A DNA stretch of 45,416 nt. Source: Porticoccaceae bacterium. Lineage in GTDB: Bacteria > Pseudomonadota > Gammaproteobacteria > Pseudomonadales > Porticoccaceae. Below the pieces are notes generated by a model. The model searched no databases and was not told where the DNA came from. It saw only the letters and a list, made by a program, of their open reading frames with translations. The DNA lies in the NCBI GenBank assembly GCA_029254005.1, contig JAQWYJ010000121.1, positions 1 through 45,416 of the forward strand, given 5' to 3'. Of the stretch, positions 18,578 to 27,610 are shown in pieces. The number at the start of each line of letters is the position of its first letter. The stretch's first letter is position 1. Position numbers and translations under genes: made by a program.

Positions 18578-19555
18578 ATGAGTGCTTTAATCGTTGAAAA
18601 AACAAGTATAGATAACCAACACACCTATGAAAATAGTGTTTTTCCTCTTGTTTATGCTAGTCAGGCTAATAATTATTCAAGATCTATAGGGCAGTGGGTT
18701 AAAGACAATAAACAAAGTATTGAAAAAGAATTGTCTCTCAACGGAGCGGTTTTATTTCGCGGCTTTGGGGTTAATGATGACCATAACTTTGATGACTTTA
18801 TAAGAGCCTTTGGTTGGGAGAGCTTCACTTATGACGAGTCATTGTCTAACGCGGTGAGGCATAATAGGACTGAATTGGTATTTACTGCGAATGAAGCGCC
18901 GCCATCGGTTTCTATCTTCCTTCATCATGAGATGGCACAGACGCCTATTTATCCGTCTAAATTATTTTTCTTTTGTGAACAAGCGTCTGAGTCAGGCGGC
19001 GCCACGCCTATCTGTCGTTCTGATATTTTGTTAGAACAGCTCGAGCAAGAAATTCCAGACTTTGTTTTGTCTTGCAGAGAAAAGGGCCTACGTTACTCGC
19101 AAACTATGCCTCCAAAAAATGATCTAGCATCAGGTCAGGGGCGAAGCTGGGCGAGTACTCTTAGTGCTGAGACTCAAGCTGAAGCAGAAGTTAAGCTGAA
19201 ACGATTGGGCTATGAGTGGCAGTGGCAGAGTGATGGTTCATTGAGTGTTGTAACCCCTGTATTACCGGCGATAAAGACGCTTGAGGATGGTCGAAAAGTT
19301 TTCTTTAATCAATTAATTGCCGCGTTTAGGGGCTGGCAAGATACCCGTAACAAGAGTGGAAAGTCTATTTGCTTTGGTGATAATTCACCTATTAGCAATT
19401 TTGACATGGCAGTAGTGATCGACTTAGCCGATAGGCTGACCTTTGATATTCCTTGGCAGACTGGTGATGTTGCGCTGTTAGATAATTTAGTTGCCATGCA
19501 CGGTAGGCATCCCTTTGAGGGGCAGCGTCGAGTGCTGGCATCATTAGTAGCCTGA
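18578..19555 (+). CDS. TauD/TfdA-like Fe(II)/2-oxoglutarate dioxygenase
   Basis: A 325-residue enzyme with the facial triad of this family. His116 and Glu118 lie in FLHHEMAQ, with Glu replacing the commoner Asp. The distal His is in VAMHGRHPFEG, followed by the 2-oxoglutarate-binding Arg in QRRVL. LFRGFGV and FFCEQASESGGATPI are typical of the SyrP/clavaminate-synthase-like branch that hydroxylates amino acids and small polar metabolites. It is the last gene of the three-gene operon, 14 bases after the aldo/keto reductase. The substrate is unknown. The His-X-Glu triad argues for hydroxylation rather than halogenation. Confidence 0.87.
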   Translation: MSALIVEKTSIDNQHTYENSVFPLVYASQANNYSRSIGQWVKDNKQSIEKELSLNGAVLFRGFGVNDDHNFDDFIRAFGWESFTYDESLSNAVRHNRTELVFTANEAPPSVSIFLHHEMAQTPIYPSKLFFFCEQASESGGATPICRSDILLEQLEQEIPDFVLSCREKGLRYSQTMPPKNDLASGQGRSWASTLSAETQAEAEVKLKRLGYEWQWQSDGSLSVVTPVLPAIKTLEDGRKVFFNQLIAAFRGWQDTRNKSGKSICFGDNSPISNFDMAVVIDLADRLTFDIPWQTGDVALLDNLVAMHGRHPFEGQRRVLASLVA

Positions 19556-19778
19556 TTTACTTGTAAGACCACGTTTTAAACGTTTAAAGTGCGGACAATG
19601 TTTAGTCTCTAGCTTAGCTACACTCAATTGCCAGAATATTTGTAACTTTTAGTCAAAACTATAAAAGCGATCAATGATTACAGGCCTAAGGCATAAAATT
19701 TGGTTGGTGTATCTGTCAAAAGTCACTTTATCGGCGACTTTATGGTTAATTGCATCGCCGACGTAGTTCTAAAGATAC

Positions 19779-19793
19779 ATCAACGACGTTGAT
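19779..19793. promoter_or_regulatory. 15-bp palindrome, possible operator
   Basis: ATCAACG-A-CGTTGAT is a perfect inverted repeat with 7-bp arms and a one-base centre, about 250 bases upstream of the CotH gene. No regulator gene is nearby to assign it to. Confidence 0.3.
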
Positions 19794-19934
19794 CACGGAG
19801 CACTAGTAGCACTAACGACGTTTTTTTTATAGGGTTTTTAAGTGATTGACTGTTCTTGACAGGTACACATTTTATTATGGTTTGCTTGTTCTAATACGCA
19901 TATAGCTCTAATGAGATAAGCTTAGTTAAGATTT

Positions 19935-19967
<33 letters not shown>

Positions 19968-20041
19968 GCTCGAGTATTTCTATTAATCTCATATTTGCAA
20001 ATAAAAAGTGAAATTCTAGACGGCTTAAGAGAGAAAAAATA

Positions 20042-21838
20042 ATGATAAAACAGTCTATTATGGTGATTTTCGTCACTTTTGTTAGCGCAGTATTGTCTGC
20101 ATGTGGAGGCTCAGGATCATCTACTCCAGTGGTCAATAGAGCGCCAATATTTATTTCTTCTGGAATATTCAGTGTGGAAGAGAATCAGTTATCAATAGGA
20201 ACAGTAAATGCTCGAGATGATGATAGTGACACTATTACTTTCAGTATTTCAGGAGCAGATATTGGGATTGGCAGCGATGATGGAGTTCTTACTTTTAATT
20301 CAGCACCTGATTATGAAATACAGTCAACCTATAGTGCGACAGTGTTTGCAACTGATGGTATAGCATCAACAGAGCTAAGGATTACTGTGACTATTTTAGA
20401 TGTAGCGGATGCGCCACCTGAGATTACAGTATTCACTTTTAAGGCCGAACATAATCCAGATTTAATAGACGACATAACGCTATCGATTGTTGATCAACAA
20501 ATTACAGGGCGCACCCAAACGGTTATTGATGTTTCCCAATTGAAAGCGACTTTTGACTATCAAGGCACGTCGATTACTGTTGCCGATGGCAAACAAGAAA
20601 GTAGCATTACCGCAAATAATTTCACCCAGCCTGTAACCTATCGTCTTGAGTCTTCTGATGGGCAAGTGGCAAATTATACAGTCGATCTAGCGGTGTTTAC
20701 GGGTCTTCCAGTTGTTTATCTTTCGACTGAGGATGAAAGTCCTATTGAGTCAAAAAATGATTATGTGGTTGGACAAACCTCTGTGTTGGGCGGACGACAA
20801 GCTGATGACATTGATCTGATTGATATGAAAATTCGTGGTCGGGGCAATTCTACCTGGGAGCTTCACCCTAAAAAACCATTTCAGATGAAATTAAGCGATA
20901 AGACCCAATTTTTGGGTATGCCCAGAGACAAAAAATGGTTGTTTCTTGCTGAGTATTCAGACAAAACTATGCTGCGCAATAAAATAGCATTTGAGTTGGG
21001 TTATATAAGCAACTTAGATTGGACGCCGCAAGGGCGGTTTGCTGAGGTCTTTGTTAACAATGAATACAATGGAACCTACAATATTACGCAAAAAGTCGAG
21101 GAAGGTGACAACAGAGTAGCGTTGGGTGACACGGGATTTTTGTTGGAACTTGATCAGGTATTCAGGCTTGATCCGGATGATGTTTATTTTGAAAGTAATG
21201 CTACAGATGAATTTTTAGTGAACATTAAAGAACCTGAACTGACTGCCGGGAGTAGTCAGTTTATGTATATTAAAAACATGATTCACGGCTTTGAAGATGC
21301 CCTGTTTAGTGATGATTTTAAAAGTCAAACTCAAGGATATGCGGCGCACATCGACTTGGAAAGTTTTATTGATTGGTACCTGATCAGCGAGATAACAAAA
21401 AATGTTGATTCCCAATCTTTCTCTAGCATGTATCTACATTTAATCCCTGGTGAACGTATCAAAATGGGCCCTTTGTGGGACTTTGATTTGTCTTTTGGGA
21501 ACGTTGATTATGCTGACAGTCAATATGCAGCAGGTTTCTGGGTTAAATATCACCCATGGTACGATCGTTTGTTTGAGGACCCAAATTTTGTGCAGTTGGT
21601 GAATATGCGATTTTCATATTTTATGGAAAATCAAGATTTTATCCTATCCAAAATAGAGATCTATGCTGAACAGTTGCGTTGGGCACAAAAAGAAAATGAT
21701 GATAAATGGCAAACATTGGGTATCTACGTTTGGCCCAATCCGGTGGTATTTGACACCTATCAAGAAGAAGTGGAGCATTTGAAGAACTGGTATATCAATA
21801 GGATGGCTTGGCTAGAAGAGGCTCTGGCTGCCTTATGA
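20042..21838 (+). CDS. CotH-kinase-domain lipoprotein with cadherin-like domain
   Basis: A 598-residue exported protein. A lipoprotein signal ends in LSAC with Cys21, followed by Gly-Gly, so it is probably membrane-anchored. Residues about 32-125 form a cadherin-like repeat (VEENQLSIGTVNARDDDSD, DGVLTFNSAPDYE). About 128-215 form a second beta domain. The CotH kinase domain follows: GRGNSTWELHPKKPFQMKL from residue 265, WLFLAEYSDKTMLRNKIA, GTYNITQKVEEGDN and the metal-binding WDFDLSFG (Asp480, Asp482). CotH proteins are atypical protein kinases; in bacteria outside spore formers their targets are largely unknown, and similar lipoproteins often accompany polysaccharide or cellulosome systems. 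It appears monocistronic. Confidence 0.9.
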   Translation: MIKQSIMVIFVTFVSAVLSACGGSGSSTPVVNRAPIFISSGIFSVEENQLSIGTVNARDDDSDTITFSISGADIGIGSDDGVLTFNSAPDYEIQSTYSATVFATDGIASTELRITVTILDVADAPPEITVFTFKAEHNPDLIDDITLSIVDQQITGRTQTVIDVSQLKATFDYQGTSITVADGKQESSITANNFTQPVTYRLESSDGQVANYTVDLAVFTGLPVVYLSTEDESPIESKNDYVVGQTSVLGGRQADDIDLIDMKIRGRGNSTWELHPKKPFQMKLSDKTQFLGMPRDKKWLFLAEYSDKTMLRNKIAFELGYISNLDWTPQGRFAEVFVNNEYNGTYNITQKVEEGDNRVALGDTGFLLELDQVFRLDPDDVYFESNATDEFLVNIKEPELTAGSSQFMYIKNMIHGFEDALFSDDFKSQTQGYAAHIDLESFIDWYLISEITKNVDSQSFSSMYLHLIPGERIKMGPLWDFDLSFGNVDYADSQYAAGFWVKYHPWYDRLFEDPNFVQLVNMRFSYFMENQDFILSKIEIYAEQLRWAQKENDDKWQTLGIYVWPNPVVFDTYQEEVEHLKNWYINRMAWLEEALAAL

Positions 21839-22344
21839 GTTAACTATTGGCGATATGCTTGTGAGGCAAAAGTTTGAAGGAGCGCTACGAGAGCACCGCT
21901 TGTATAGATGAACTAAAGCAAACAGGGCTGTGAGGTGTCTTTCGGTTTGTTTGTGAACGTCTTATGTGAGCAAAACTTTACGGCGGATGTTAATGCTGTT
22001 AAACGGTACTTAGTTCCGCTAGGGTGTAAAAAAGTTGCACTCTTTTAGCAAAATAAATAGTTTTTGTGCTTTCGATGGTTGCCGTGGAGGAGGAAAAGTT
22101 ACTAAGGTTTGGTTATTACTTGTTAATCTTTGTTGAAGAATTACAATTTGTTACTGAATTTATCAACGTTGTTTTTTGTTGAGTGACCAGAGGTTAAATA
22201 CCAGTAGGAGTTTGAATTGTCAGTTCAGTGATTTCTCATATAATTCTTTTTATAGTAATTTTATTTGACGAGTCAAAGGCCCAGCGATTAATGTCAAATT
22301 ATCCAATACAGCACGTTTAATGCAGGCCTGTAATCTGCGTTACG
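21839..22344. other. Intergenic region between converging genes
   Basis: 506 bases between the CotH lipoprotein and the leftward acyl-CoA ligase. No ORF with protein-like content and no clear hairpin with a T run was found. Confidence 0.5.
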
Positions 22345-23913
22345 TTAGTTAATTTGCCGATTTTTACCTTGCCAATAGGGCTTTCTTAGCTCTCGTTTCA
22401 GTAACTTACCAGTGGGATTCCTAGGTAGTGTGTCAGTAAAGTCAACACTTTTAGGAATCTTATAACCGGCAATTTTAGAACGCGAATGGGCAATTAGATC
22501 TTCCTCAGTGGCTGTTGCTCCGGGTTTTAGAACCACCACAGCTTTGACAGCTTCGCCCCATTTTTCATCTGGCACCCCAATGACGGCAACATCGCCCACT
22601 GCAGCATGATCAAAGAGCGCATTTTCAACTTCTGCAGGGTAGATGTTTTCGCCGCCTGAGACAATCATGTCTTTAATTCTGTCATGAATATATAGATAAC
22701 CTTCTTCGTCCATATAGCCGGCATCACCTGTGAAAAACCATCCATTTTGTATCGTTTTAGCTGTAGCTTCGGAATTGTTCCAGTAACCTTTCATGAGGCT
22801 TTTAGATCGATAAGTGATTTCACCCACCTGATTGGGCGCTAAAATTGATCCATCATTGTCAAGAATACGAACCTCGGCGGTAGGTGCCGCCTTACCGCAG
22901 GAGCGAAGTTTGCCTCGTGCTGGATCATGATCTTCTGGAGGCAAGATGGTGCCTGCTCCACAGGTCTCTGTAAGACCATAGACTTGACAGAAGTTACATT
23001 TAAAAATGTCTTTTGCTGTAAGTAATACGTCTTCTGAAATTGGACTCGCACCATACAACAAAAAATCTAGGTTAGAAAAATCTCGATCTCGCACTCCCGG
23101 AATGCTGTTCATAAATAGAATTACTGCTGGGACAAAGAAAGCATACTTAACTCGATATTTTTCTAAAAGATCAAGAATAACTACAGGATCAACATCTTTA
23201 AGGACAACATTGACTAGCCCTTGGGCAAGGCCCACAACGCCGACATTAACTCCTGCTACGTGAAAGATTGGCATAGCCACAATACTAGCCTCGCCCTCGT
23301 CCCAGTCCCCCCATCCACCGTTCGCGGCTTGGTCAAGAACATCCAAATAGTTGCCGTTAGTTAACTGAACGCCCTTTGGATGACCAGTTGTACCACTTGT
23401 GTATAATTGCAAAACATCGTCTTCCAACGATATGGGTAACAGAGGGTCTGCAGTATTTTGGCTATCGCGCCATTGGCAATAATCTACCCACTTATGATGG
23501 TTGCCGTCTATCGCGATAATCTGAGAAATTGCCGGTAGATTTGGTGCTAATTGCATGACCATGTCGTAAAATTCTGCTCCAACAAAAAGTATTTCTACAC
23601 AGGCATCGTTTAATATATATTCAACTTCTGGCATAGCCAGACGCCAATTAACTCCAGCAATAACCACGTTAGCTTTTGCTGTACCGGACATAACCTCAAA
23701 ATAGTAATCGCTATTTTTGCCTAAATAGCCAATACGCGATCCTTGGATACATCCTGCATTGATAAGCCCGTTAGCTACCTGACTTGCACGAGTATCTAGT
23801 TGACTATAGGTCGTTTCTCTACCCTCAAAAATTTGAGCAATCCGGCTTCCATTAATTGTTGCTTGATATCGACTTATGTCCGCCACACAGTTAAGTTTAT
23901 CTAGCGCGATCAT
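22345..23913 (-). CDS. AMP-forming acyl-CoA synthetase (fatty-acid type)
   Basis: A 522-residue ANL-superfamily ligase that activates a carboxylic acid via an acyl-AMP to its CoA thioester. The P-loop YTSGTTGHPKG is at 171-181. VYGLTETCGAG, then GWFFTGDAGYMDEEGYLYI and DRIKDMIVSGGENIYPAEVE give the adenylation and hinge motifs. The catalytic lysine of the C-domain is Lys503 (NPTGKLLKREL). ATG 23913 has AGAGG eight bases upstream. It lies 338 bases downstream of the FAH gene on the same strand, so it probably has its own promoter. Long- or medium-chain fatty acids, or an aryl acid, could be the substrate. The neighbouring acyl-CoA dehydrogenases favour beta-oxidation. Confidence 0.88.
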   Translation of the reverse strand: MIALDKLNCVADISRYQATINGSRIAQIFEGRETTYSQLDTRASQVANGLINAGCIQGSRIGYLGKNSDYYFEVMSGTAKANVVIAGVNWRLAMPEVEYILNDACVEILFVGAEFYDMVMQLAPNLPAISQIIAIDGNHHKWVDYCQWRDSQNTADPLLPISLEDDVLQLYTSGTTGHPKGVQLTNGNYLDVLDQAANGGWGDWDEGEASIVAMPIFHVAGVNVGVVGLAQGLVNVVLKDVDPVVILDLLEKYRVKYAFFVPAVILFMNSIPGVRDRDFSNLDFLLYGASPISEDVLLTAKDIFKCNFCQVYGLTETCGAGTILPPEDHDPARGKLRSCGKAAPTAEVRILDNDGSILAPNQVGEITYRSKSLMKGYWNNSEATAKTIQNGWFFTGDAGYMDEEGYLYIHDRIKDMIVSGGENIYPAEVENALFDHAAVGDVAVIGVPDEKWGEAVKAVVVLKPGATATEEDLIAHSRSKIAGYKIPKSVDFTDTLPRNPTGKLLKRELRKPYWQGKNRQIN

Positions 23914-24251
23914 GTTGTGTGCCTCTCTTTGAATCCTGTCTTAACGACTTATTATTTTAGCAGTGTACTGACCAATTCGAGAGGTGCAACTAATTTTGCG
24001 TTTTTGAAGGGGAGCCCTCTATAGCTACATTTTCAATTTATAAGCTAGAAAGACCTTGTATGTTTTTCCTAAAGATGGCCCTTGGGGTCTTAACAAAGGT
24101 CTAAACTGCGCAAGATTGGTTAATAAACCCTGAAGATCGGAAACTCGAATTAATTATTTCTAGCGGAATAGTTTACATTTTATGATTATTCGGTTGGTAC
24201 TATTATCAGAATTTCAGAGATTAGGTTATAGAACAATGATCTCATCAAACA
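23914..24251. promoter_or_regulatory. Upstream region of the acyl-CoA ligase with a MarR-like half-site
   Basis: 338 bases without a gene. At 23985-23993 the nine bases TGCAACTAA exactly repeat one half of the hppD/marR operator at 26892-26911. The other arm is not conserved. The half-site lies about 72 bases upstream of the ligase start, so shared control is possible but weakly supported. Confidence 0.3.
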
Positions 24252-25241
24252 TTAAGAGCTTGGATTTTTATAGGGCACAACAGTTTGATCAATCTTTCCA
24301 AAAATACTCTGCCCAAGTGTAGTGTGCATTTCAATTTGAATATTGTCACCATACTGCATGAATGCAGTGATAGGATTACCGGTGGCAATAACCTCTAGCA
24401 TCCGCACTTCGGCTAGACAGCAGGACCCTTGGGACTTATCAATGTTTGAGACTGTACCTGATCCTATGATAGTGCCTGCACAGAGAGGTCTGGTTTTAGC
24501 CGCATGGGAGATTAATTGACCAAAATCAAAGGTCATATCAACACCTGCATTAGGTTGTCCAATTAAGGCATGATTGAGTACTGCCTTCAAAGGCAAGTGC
24601 AATTTTCCGTCATCCCAATGGTCTCCCAATGTCTTGGGACTAACTGCCACGGGAGAAAATGAACTGCTTGGTTTGGCATGATAAAAGCCAAATCCTTTGC
24701 TTAATTCCGCAGGAATAAGATTGCGCAGAGATACGTCATTTACTAGCATGACTAATTTAATATGTTTTTTGGCGTTTTTTGCACTAATACCCATAGGGAC
24801 ATCGTCGACAATAACAGCGACCTCCGCTTCAAAATCTATGCCCCACGTCTCATCGGCAACGATAATATCTTCTTGCGGTCCCAAGAAACAATCAGAACCA
24901 CCTTGATACATTAACGGATCCGTCCAAAATGACTCGGGCATCTGAGCGTTACGCGCTTTGCGAACTAATTCAATATGATTGACATATGCGCTGCCATCGG
25001 CCCAATGAAACGCGCGTGGCAGAGGCGACATACAGGCACTTTGATTGAACGGCAGGCCAGTAACTACTCCAGTTTCTAGTTTCTCAGCTAGTATTTCGAG
25101 TTCACTTTCACAGTCACTCCAATTATCTAATGCTGTTTGCAGTGTTAGGCTTATGTGTTTCGCAGATATGTAGCTGTCAAGACTGTTATTGACCACGACA
25201 AGAGACCCGTCTCGCTCATGATGAAGTGATGCAAGTTTCAT
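24252..25241 (-). CDS. Fumarylacetoacetate hydrolase family protein
   Basis: A 329-residue FAH-superfamily protein. The metal-binding signature is WGIDFEAEVAVIVDDVPMG (133-151, with Glu138 and Glu140), followed by LVNDVSLRNLIPAEL and FYHAKPSSSFSPVAVSP. AGTIIGSGTVSN closes the active site. True fumarylacetoacetase, the last step of tyrosine breakdown, is usually longer (about 420 residues). This shorter form could be a functional bacterial FAH or a related acylpyruvate hydrolase. It is third in the hppD-VOC-FAH operon, three bases after the VOC gene with AAGGA inside the VOC end. That placement makes a role in tyrosine/homogentisate breakdown likely. Confidence 0.87.
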   Translation of the reverse strand: MKLASLHHERDGSLVVVNNSLDSYISAKHISLTLQTALDNWSDCESELEILAEKLETGVVTGLPFNQSACMSPLPRAFHWADGSAYVNHIELVRKARNAQMPESFWTDPLMYQGGSDCFLGPQEDIIVADETWGIDFEAEVAVIVDDVPMGISAKNAKKHIKLVMLVNDVSLRNLIPAELSKGFGFYHAKPSSSFSPVAVSPKTLGDHWDDGKLHLPLKAVLNHALIGQPNAGVDMTFDFGQLISHAAKTRPLCAGTIIGSGTVSNIDKSQGSCCLAEVRMLEVIATGNPITAFMQYGDNIQIEMHTTLGQSIFGKIDQTVVPYKNPSS

Positions 25242-25244
25242 TTA

Positions 25245-25784
25245 TTAGTCCTTTTTAAGGCTGCCATCATGCAACCAAGCTGCGTGCTGAGGTGCACGTT
25301 TGGTTTCGTTCCATTCCTCAAGCATAGCCGGGGCAACGCTATGGAGTTTCTCTAAAACACCAGGTCCAAGGGTGTTAACTGCTAGCTCTAAACGGTGGCC
25401 GTTGGGGTCAAAGAAGTAGATAGATTGAAAAAGTGTGTGGTCTATAGGACCAATCACTTCTATACCTGCATCCTCCACTCTTGACTTTGCCTCTATCAGA
25501 TCGTCCATAGAATCAACCTTGAAGGCGATATGCTGCACCCACGATGGTGTGTTTGGATCTGGCTGCATGTCAGGCGAATTAGGCACCTCAAAAAATGCTA
25601 GAACATTGTTGTTACCTGCATCTAAAAAAACGTGCATGTAGGGGTCAGGTTCACCGGTTGATGGCACTTTGTTTTCAGCGATAGCTAACTGAAAGTCCAT
25701 ATTCAATAATTTTTGATAAAAGGTTACTGTTTGCTTTGCATTGTTGCAACGATAGGCTACATGGTGAATACCTTGAATGTTCAT
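25245..25784 (-). CDS. VOC-superfamily (glyoxalase/extradiol dioxygenase fold) protein
   Basis: A 179-residue single-chain VOC protein with two beta-alpha-beta-beta-beta modules. Candidate metal ligands are present in all four expected places: His7/His8 (IHHVAY), Glu66 (VLAFFEVP), His85 (WVQHIAFKV) and Glu133 (GHRLELAV). It begins two bases after the hppD stop with a strong AGGAGG site, so it is translated with it. VOC members include glyoxalase I, epimerases and extradiol ring-cleaving dioxygenases. The exact reaction cannot be read from the sequence. Position suggests it acts on homogentisate-pathway intermediates. Confidence 0.83.
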   Translation of the reverse strand: MNIQGIHHVAYRCNNAKQTVTFYQKLLNMDFQLAIAENKVPSTGEPDPYMHVFLDAGNNNVLAFFEVPNSPDMQPDPNTPSWVQHIAFKVDSMDDLIEAKSRVEDAGIEVIGPIDHTLFQSIYFFDPNGHRLELAVNTLGPGVLEKLHSVAPAMLEEWNETKRAPQHAAWLHDGSLKKD

Positions 25785-25786
25785 GG

Positions 25787-26872
25787 CTATGCCTCCTGTA
25801 CTTCATGCTTGTCAATAACGCCTCGATTTAATTGGTCGCGTTCGATAGACTCAAATAAAGCTTTAAAGTTGCCCTCACCAAATCCGTCATCTTTTTTGCG
25901 TTGAATAAATTCGAAGAAAACTGGCCCGACTAAAGCTTGAGAAAAAATTTGTAGTAGTAATCTTGGGTCATCATTTTGGGTAGATCCATCAAGTAAAATA
26001 CCTCTGCACTGAAGTTCCTTTGTAGGCTCGCCATGACCTGGTAGACGATCAGCTAGCATATCGTAATAGGTGTCTGGAGGAGCAGTCATAAAAGGTATGC
26101 CGCGCGCTTTTAGTTGATCCCAGCTAGAAATAATATCGTCGGTGGAAAAGGCAATATGCTGAATACCCTCTCCATTATAAGCCATTAAAAATTCCTCGAT
26201 TTGACCGCCTTGAGTGGACTCTTCGTTTAATGGTATACGTATTTTTCCATCAGGAGCAGACATGGCTCGGGACTTTAGGCCAGTATACTCTCCAGTGATA
26301 TCAAAATATCTAACTTCGCGAAAGTTAAAAATTCGTTCATAGAAATTAGCCCAGTGATCCATTCTGCCTCGATATACATTATGGGTTAGGTGGTCAATAA
26401 CATTGAAACCACACCCATTTGGGTGACGGTCATCAGTGATAAAGTCAAAGTCTATATCGTAAATACTGTTGCCTTCACTATAGCGGTCTATTAAGTAGAG
26501 AGGCGCGCCGCCAATGCCTTTTATTGCCGGCAAGCGCAGCTCCATGGGGCCGGTGGGTATATTCATAGGTTGACCACCTAGGGATAGTGCACGTGCGAAT
26601 GCTTGTTGTGCGTTTTTTACGCGAAATGCCATACCGCATGCTGAAGGGCCATGTTCATCTGCAAAATAATGGGCGTGACTTTCCGGTTCATAGTTGATAA
26701 TAAAATTAATATCATTCTGACGATAGAGTACTACATCTTTGGATCGGTGATTCGCAACATGCATGAAACCCATCATCTCAAATACAGGTTCCAATTGACC
26801 GCGTTTTTCGCAGGCAAATTCTACAAATTCGAAGCCATCGAGGCCCATGGGATTGCTATTTAAATCGTTCAC
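25787..26872 (-). CDS. hppD: 4-hydroxyphenylpyruvate dioxygenase
   Basis: Converts 4-hydroxyphenylpyruvate to homogentisate in tyrosine catabolism (EC 1.13.11.27). GTG 26872 is chosen because AAAGG lies seven bases upstream and the protein then opens [20 protein letters not shown], like Pseudomonas enzymes; a longer reading from TTG 26929 would run through the operators. From this start it has 361 residues with iron ligands His161 (VIDHLTHNV), His239 (GEGIQHIAF) and Glu321 ([10 protein letters not shown]), almost the numbering of the P. fluorescens enzyme. It is first of a three-gene operon (VOC, FAH) and faces a MarR gene across an 80-base region with two operators. Confidence 0.95.
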   Translation of the reverse strand: MNDLNSNPMGLDGFEFVEFACEKRGQLEPVFEMMGFMHVANHRSKDVVLYRQNDINFIINYEPESHAHYFADEHGPSACGMAFRVKNAQQAFARALSLGGQPMNIPTGPMELRLPAIKGIGGAPLYLIDRYSEGNSIYDIDFDFITDDRHPNGCGFNVIDHLTHNVYRGRMDHWANFYERIFNFREVRYFDITGEYTGLKSRAMSAPDGKIRIPLNEESTQGGQIEEFLMAYNGEGIQHIAFSTDDIISSWDQLKARGIPFMTAPPDTYYDMLADRLPGHGEPTKELQCRGILLDGSTQNDDPRLLLQIFSQALVGPVFFEFIQRKKDDGFGEGNFKALFESIERDQLNRGVIDKHEVQEA

Positions 26873-26891
26873 TGGAAGACCTTTGAGTTTA

Positions 26892-26911
26892 TTAGTTGTA
26901 TATGCAACTAA
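26892..26911. promoter_or_regulatory. MarR-type operator O1 in the hppD/marR region
   Basis: Arms TTAGTTG and CAACTAA are perfect inverted repeats around the six-base centre TATATG. This is the usual form of MarR-family sites. It lies 20 bases upstream of the hppD GTG and 41 upstream of marR, so one bound dimer could block both promoters. Confidence 0.75.
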
Positions 26912-26916
26912 TATAG

Positions 26917-26930
26917 GTTGAAAATGCAAC
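26917..26930. promoter_or_regulatory. Second MarR-type operator O2
   Basis: GTTG-AAAATG-CAAC repeats the core and the six-base spacing of O1. Its centre is 22 bp away, about two helical turns, which places two dimers on the same face of the DNA. Confidence 0.6.
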
Positions 26931-26952
26931 TGTTGTCAAGCATCATCAATGA

Positions 26953-27408
26953 ATGACTACTAAAGCCCTGCAGCATAAAATTCTTCGATTGGAACGCTAT
27001 TTACCTTACCGGTTGTCAATTCTATCCAATAGAATTAGTGCTAATATAGCAACCACTTACAGCGACAAGTTTGGTTTATCAGTTACTCAGTGGCGTATTA
27101 TGGCGGTTCTTGGCGAATATTCAGGTATTTCTGCCGATGAGGTGTCAGCGAAAACTCAAATTGAAAAATCAATGTTGAGTCGGGCGATCAGTAAATTGTT
27201 ACAGCGCAAATTATTGTCTAGGGATTTTGATCCAGCAGATAAACGCCGCTCAATGCTCAAGTTGACAGTGACTGGCTGGTCTGTTTATGAAGAGGTAGTT
27301 CCTATATCTTACGCTTATGAAAAGGATCTATTAACTTGTTTTAGTGAGACTGAAAAGCAACACTTCAGTGATCTCATCGACAAACTTTATGAGCAAGCTG
27401 AACGGTAG
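26953..27408 (+). CDS. MarR-family regulator divergent from hppD
   Basis: A 151-residue winged-helix protein. The recognition region is SADEVSAKTQIEKSMLSRAI with SKLLQRKLLSRDFDP, and the wing has the family signature DPADKRRSMLKLTVTG. Helical dimerisation ends flank it. It is transcribed away from the hppD operon across 80 bases that carry two matching operators, the classical layout for an autoregulated repressor. The inducer is probably an aromatic acid of the pathway (4-hydroxyphenylpyruvate or homogentisate); that is inference. ATG 26953 has only a weak ribosome site. Confidence 0.88.
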   Translation: MTTKALQHKILRLERYLPYRLSILSNRISANIATTYSDKFGLSVTQWRIMAVLGEYSGISADEVSAKTQIEKSMLSRAISKLLQRKLLSRDFDPADKRRSMLKLTVTGWSVYEEVVPISYAYEKDLLTCFSETEKQHFSDLIDKLYEQAER

Positions 27409-27610
27409 GCTGAGATTTTTTGGTAGCCACTGACAACTGATTGGTTATGCTGGTACCTCCGTTGAACAATATAAAAAATTGGTACAAGTCTGTTTAACCT
27501 TGCGTAGGAATAAAATTAAGATGTTATTGTAAGAACTGCCACGTTGCCAGAGTTTTGTCGGTGATAGTTGGAAACAGAATAGACAACCTTAGAATGAAGA
27601 GAGGAATACC

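Noticed and set aside
18578-19555. TauD-like enzyme as a halogenase
   Set aside because: Fe(II)/2OG halogenases need Ala or Gly in place of the acidic ligand; Glu118 is present.
26873-26929. N-terminal extension of hppD from TTG 26929
   Set aside because: It would place the operators inside the gene; GTG 26872 has a ribosome site and matches the family start.
27550-27600. MarR operator upstream of the first acyl-CoA dehydrogenase (AGTTG...CAACC)
   Set aside because: The arms are spaced by more than twice the six bases seen at hppD and are imperfect.
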